DNA from: Pegea sp. RAD2-039
Taxonomy: Eukaryota; Chordata; Thaliacea; Salpida; Salpidae
DNA length: 64,000 nt
NCBI GenBank assembly: GCA_034620365.1
Contig: JAQGEQ010000354.1
Coordinates: forward strand, 62,001-126,000
Direction: 5' to 3'
Below the pieces are notes generated by a model. The model made no database searches. It saw only the letters and a program-made list of their open reading frames with translations, and was not told the DNA's origin. Position numbers and translations under genes: made by a program. Below are positions 60,951 through 64,000 of this stretch, one piece after another. How positions within the stretch are numbered: the first letter of the stretch is position 1; each line of letters begins with the position of its first letter.

Positions 60951-61590
60951 ATGCCAGCACAACGAAAAGAAGTACTGTGTCCTAAAAAAACTGTCAGATC
61001 AACACGAAAACGTAAGTTTTATTTTTGAAATGTTAAATTATTCTAACATTATTTTAATTTTAGGATATTCATTAAAAAGTGATGATTTGGAAGAAAAGAG
61101 ATTAAGATATTCAAAATACCTGAAATTGTATCGAAGGCTAATCCGCGAGAAAAGAAATAAATCCGATCCTATGTATTACGTTGAAGAGTTTATGCAGTTG
61201 AAAACATTGAGCCCTGGTTTCTCGAAGAAATTTGATGACCAGTTTAAGATTCTTGTTAGATTGAGCACTATTAATGAAACAACTTTAAACCCACTAAATT
61301 TCAAACCAGTTAGTTTTAAAAATTTCTGTTTTCAATCGCAAATTGTGAACCAAGAAACAAACATACAACTAAAGAAAGAGCTCCAGAGAAAGGGATGCAA
61401 AATAAAAAGAGATCTTTCAGTACCTTTTAATCAAAAGAAGTGTATGATCTGCTTGGAAGTAATTCAAGAAAGTTCCTTGGTTAAGGTTTACCAATGCCAT
61501 CACTGCTACCATCATAATTGTGCAATGAAATGGCGAAAGAAAAGTGGTCAATGTCCTGTTTGTCGAATCGATATTACTGATGAGTTTTGA
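60951..61590 (+). CDS. Small RING-H2 finger protein, 195 aa
   Basis: Exons 60951-61011 and 61064-61590. The C-terminus carries a RING-H2 finger: CMICLE, then CHHCYHHNC, then CPVC, fitting C-x2-C ... C-x-H-x2-H-x2-C ... C-x2-C, so a zinc-binding E3 ubiquitin ligase is expected. The first about 145 residues are basic and helical (KRLRYSKYLKLYRRLIREKR) with no other domain that I recognise, no signal peptide and no membrane helix. The finger is the last 45 residues. The short first exon (MPAQRKEVLCPKK) is in phase with a GTAAGT donor. Confidence 0.85.
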
Positions 61591-62400
61591 GTCGAAATCT
61601 TCTGAATCTTTTCCATTAACTTTTTTTTTATACTTTTGTATGGTTCAATAGTTAAAATTTATGAAATTAAGTCGTACTGATAAAAATTAGTGCTTTTTTT
61701 GTATTTAATTAACTTTTGTAGCGACGAGTATAGAAAGTTTTTTTTAACATATTAACAGTTTCTTTTTGAAGTTACAAACTTTGGCAAAGCAATCTTTCAA
61801 CATATATCTATTTATTTCAGAAAACTTTTTACTGTTTTTGGTGATTAAGCCCAAGCAGTAGGCAGAAGAAAGTCGACAGTCGTACTTTTTGTATACTTTT
61901 TATAAATAGAGGCTTTGATTTTTATGGATAATCAAGTATGCTTAACTACTATACTATTTAGCTCATCTGTTAGGTTTTATGCCTAGTGACTTGGGAGGTC
62001 AACGGATGACAGATTATTGGTCTGTATTTACTTCTCCAGCTCTTGCTTCTTCTCAATCAACTATAAAACACTGGTGGGGATAGGGACAATAGTTGTTGGC
62101 ATACATATTTTAAGCACATTAAATTAACGGGCAATTGACTTGACAGTGACCTTCTCACCTCTATTTTAGTAGTGTTTATTTAAATACTTTGGTTCATTCA
62201 TTTTGACCTTTTAAAATATTAACTATTGAAATATTTTAAGAAATTGGTTTAAATTGAGAAAGGCATTTTAAGAACCATAAAATATTTACTTATTTGTTTG
62301 ACTCTTTAACTTATTTATAATAAAAATTTTACTAATTTGATTTCCTGATTCAATAGTTTTAACCTGTTTAATCATATTATAAATTTTATAATTATTATTA
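61591..62400. other. Intergenic, nothing recognised
   Basis: AT-rich except for about 61840-62150, which is less AT-rich and contains a short open stretch (LGGQRMTDYWSVF) of unknown origin. Confidence 0.4.
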
Positions 62401-62416
62401 TCATTATATCATGCAT

Positions 62417-62478
62417 GGGAACTACTGGTAGAAAGATTGGGAACTGCTGGTAGAAAGATTGGGAACTACTGGTAGATA
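62417..62478. repeat. 22-bp tandem repeat, about 2.7 copies
   Basis: GGGAACTACTGGTAGAAAGATT is repeated with one A/G change in the second copy. It directly precedes the possible LINE relic. Confidence 0.85.
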
Positions 62479-62499
62479 TTATTAAAAATAGCAAACTTC

Positions 62500-62880
62500 A
62501 TAGAAGAGTTTGGAGTAGACCAAGATCAACCTTTACAGAGCTGTCATTCTAAGTGGTTGTCATTTATGACTTCTGGGCTATTTTTATGAAGGCTACCATC
62601 GAAGCATTCTGCCCACTAAATGATGGCATTTTATCCCCAATGCCATTGTGATTGATAGAGCCAGCATCACATAATAGAGACTTGGTCCTCTCTTTAGAAT
62701 GCAGAACAATTCTCACCTGGCTGCGGAAACAGGATTTCTCCAAAAAAAGATTCTAATGTCTAGTTTCAATCCTCTAAAAACTTTTGGCAGCAAGGACTTT
62801 TATCATCAGTGTGTCAACATCTTTTGTGAGCAAAGCCAGAGCTGCTGAAAAAATCTGCTTTGTGTCTACTTCATTTTCTT
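62500..62880 (+). mobile_element. Possible LINE reverse-transcriptase C-terminal relic
   Basis: LYRAVILS at about 62533 followed, after frameshifts, by YDFWAI, RSILPTK, WHFIPNAIVIDRASIT and NRDLVLS follows the order YRAVVL, LYGSETW, RCLRxIL, xWxDxxxNxEVLxRA seen in RTE/CR1-like elements. This is the same protein region as the clearer relic at 26.3-26.9 kb. Stops and shifts are frequent and the match is weak. Confidence 0.35.
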
Positions 62881-62889
62881 TTCTTTTTG

Positions 62890-63693
62890 AACTGTCAATG
62901 TGCTACTAATAAATATATGAGAAAGTTTATATTAATCTATAAAATTTTTTATAATAATTTTTTGATACTTTTAATCATAATCAGTAAATGATTTAATTAA
63001 ATTTTATTCAATCAAATACTAATAAGTTTTCAAATGATAAAATACTTAGGGGCTTTTTTTCCAATTTTATATATCAATACTTTTTCAAATTCTAGCATGG
63101 TCTCCGGTATTTCATCAAGTTTAGTTTAAGTTCTTTTATCTCTACTTTTACATATTTATGTGATTAAGTTTTTTTATTTATACTTTTATTAATGTAAAAG
63201 GTATTTTATTGATTAATATAAAATTTGTAATAATTGTTTTTTTATATTTTTATAAAATATAATATTTAAAAAAAAGTAATAATTTAATTTAGGTTTCAGT
63301 TTTTGAGTAGATTTATTTTTTTAGTTGTAATATTGATTTAAATAAATAAAATTTGTATAAATAAAAACAAGTTCATTATAAGCTTATTTTTTTGTTTATC
63401 TTTTATAAACTTATAATTTGAAAATCCTGTTTTAGTAATTATTTATAATTTATCAATTCAGAAAATTTACTTTTTGATTATATATATATAAACTCATTTA
63501 CAAATTATATCATATAAAATTGATAAAGTTTGTTTTAAAAATATATTTTCTTATACTATTGATGAATTATTTTTAAATTAAAACTTGCTTTTTATTTAAA
63601 TTATTTTTTTGTTTATATTGAATAAGTTTAATTTATAATTTGATTAAAAATTTTTGATGTTAATTAGGTTTTTAGGATTAAAAATTTTTCATA
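62890..63693. other. Intergenic upstream of PPIL3, very AT-rich
   Basis: Contains a (TA)n run at about 63480. The PPIL3 promoter should lie at its right end; no specific site is recognised. Confidence 0.5.
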
Positions 63694-64000
63694 ATGGCGG
63701 TAACATTACATACAAGTCTTGGGGATTTAAAAATTGAGTTACATTGTGACCAAACCCCAAAAGCAGCTGAAAACTTCTTGGGTTTATGTGCTGCCGGATA
63801 TTTTGATAATAATTTGTTTCATAGAAACATTAGAGGTTTCATGTTACAAACTGGAGATCCTACTGGTACTGGAAAAGGAGGAACAAGTATTTGGAGCAAA
63901 CAATTCGAAGATGAAATTGTGGATTCACTGAAACATAATGCACGTGGCATAGTTTCGATGGCAAATAGTGGACCAAACACCAATAATTCTCAGTTTTTTA
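63694..64000 (+). CDS. PPIL3: Peptidyl-prolyl isomerase-like 3 (spliceosomal cyclophilin), cut by window end
   Basis: Cyclophilin that catalyses proline cis-trans isomerisation; PPIL3 is found in spliceosomes. 102 codons are open to the window edge without an intron: MAVTLHTSLGDLKIEL, then KAAENFLGLCAAGYFDNNLF, HRNIRGFMLQTGDPTGTGKG, SIWSKQFEDE, and MANSGPNTNNSQFF. The active-site residues FHRNI (Arg), F-M-x-Q and MAN are present. The start MAVTLHT lacks any N-terminal extension, which together with the GTSIW...FEDE loop singles out PPIL3 among small cyclophilins. About 60 residues remain beyond the window. Confidence 0.95.
   Translation, partial: MAVTLHTSLGDLKIELHCDQTPKAAENFLGLCAAGYFDNNLFHRNIRGFMLQTGDPTGTGKGGTSIWSKQFEDEIVDSLKHNARGIVSMANSGPNTNNSQFF

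Noticed and set aside
1..64000. Bacterial-style features (operons, CRISPR, ribosome binding sites)
   Set aside because: All genes are split by GT-AG introns, and no direct-repeat/spacer array was seen; the DNA is eukaryotic nuclear.

Overview
This window comes from a compact, intron-rich, AT-rich animal nuclear genome. The evidence is standard-code genes split by dozens of mostly 45-70 nt GT-AG introns, a full metazoan gene complement (ADAR, AMBRA1, an adhesion GPCR with GAIN/GPS and 7TM, an N-DRC cilium protein) and decayed retrotransposons. I cannot place it more precisely than an invertebrate with a small genome. Every gene model below was assembled by hand from splice sites, and for every gene called intact the exon lengths sum to an unbroken frame.

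Layout. 1-5.4 kb (+): exportin-7, complete except for its N-terminus, with two introns blown up by tandem repeats. 6.1-8.4 kb: a tRNA-SINE-like relic, unassigned ORF fragments and a coiled-coil gene with two frame breaks. 9.0-12.0 kb (-): a short AMBRA1. 12.0-16.7 kb: AT-rich DNA holding a decayed Ty3/gypsy pol. 16.7-24.7 kb (-): THOC2 in 36 exons, with a LINE relic in its one long intron. 26.3-26.9 kb (-): RTE-type LINE relic. 27.6-31.8 kb (-): ADAR with three dsRBDs. 33.3-34.4 kb (-): orphan coiled-coil protein. 37.8-44.9 kb (-): adhesion GPCR with four C-type lectin domains. 47.0-48.0 kb (+): EFCAB2/DRC8. 49.0-52.3 kb (-): equilibrative nucleoside transporter (SLC29). 56.9-58.5 kb (+): degenerate ARF/ARL-like protein. 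61.0-61.6 kb (+): small RING-H2 protein. 62.4-62.9 kb: short tandem repeat and a possible LINE relic. 63.7 kb to the end (+): PPIL3, cut by the window.

The genes do not form one pathway. Several act on RNA or nuclear traffic (XPO7, THOC2, ADAR, PPIL3), but this looks like ordinary eukaryotic gene neighbourhood. The most notable observations are: an ADAR that naturally carries glutamine at the base-flipping position equivalent to human ADAR2 E488; a 4xCTLD-HRM-GAIN-7TM receptor whose GPS has lost one cysteine pair but keeps the cleavage site; an ARF-like protein with all nucleotide-binding motifs degraded but a myristoylation-type N-terminus; expanded XPO7 introns made of AG-free, branch-point-like repeat units; and repeated perfect TGACGTCA palindromes, mostly inside very short introns.
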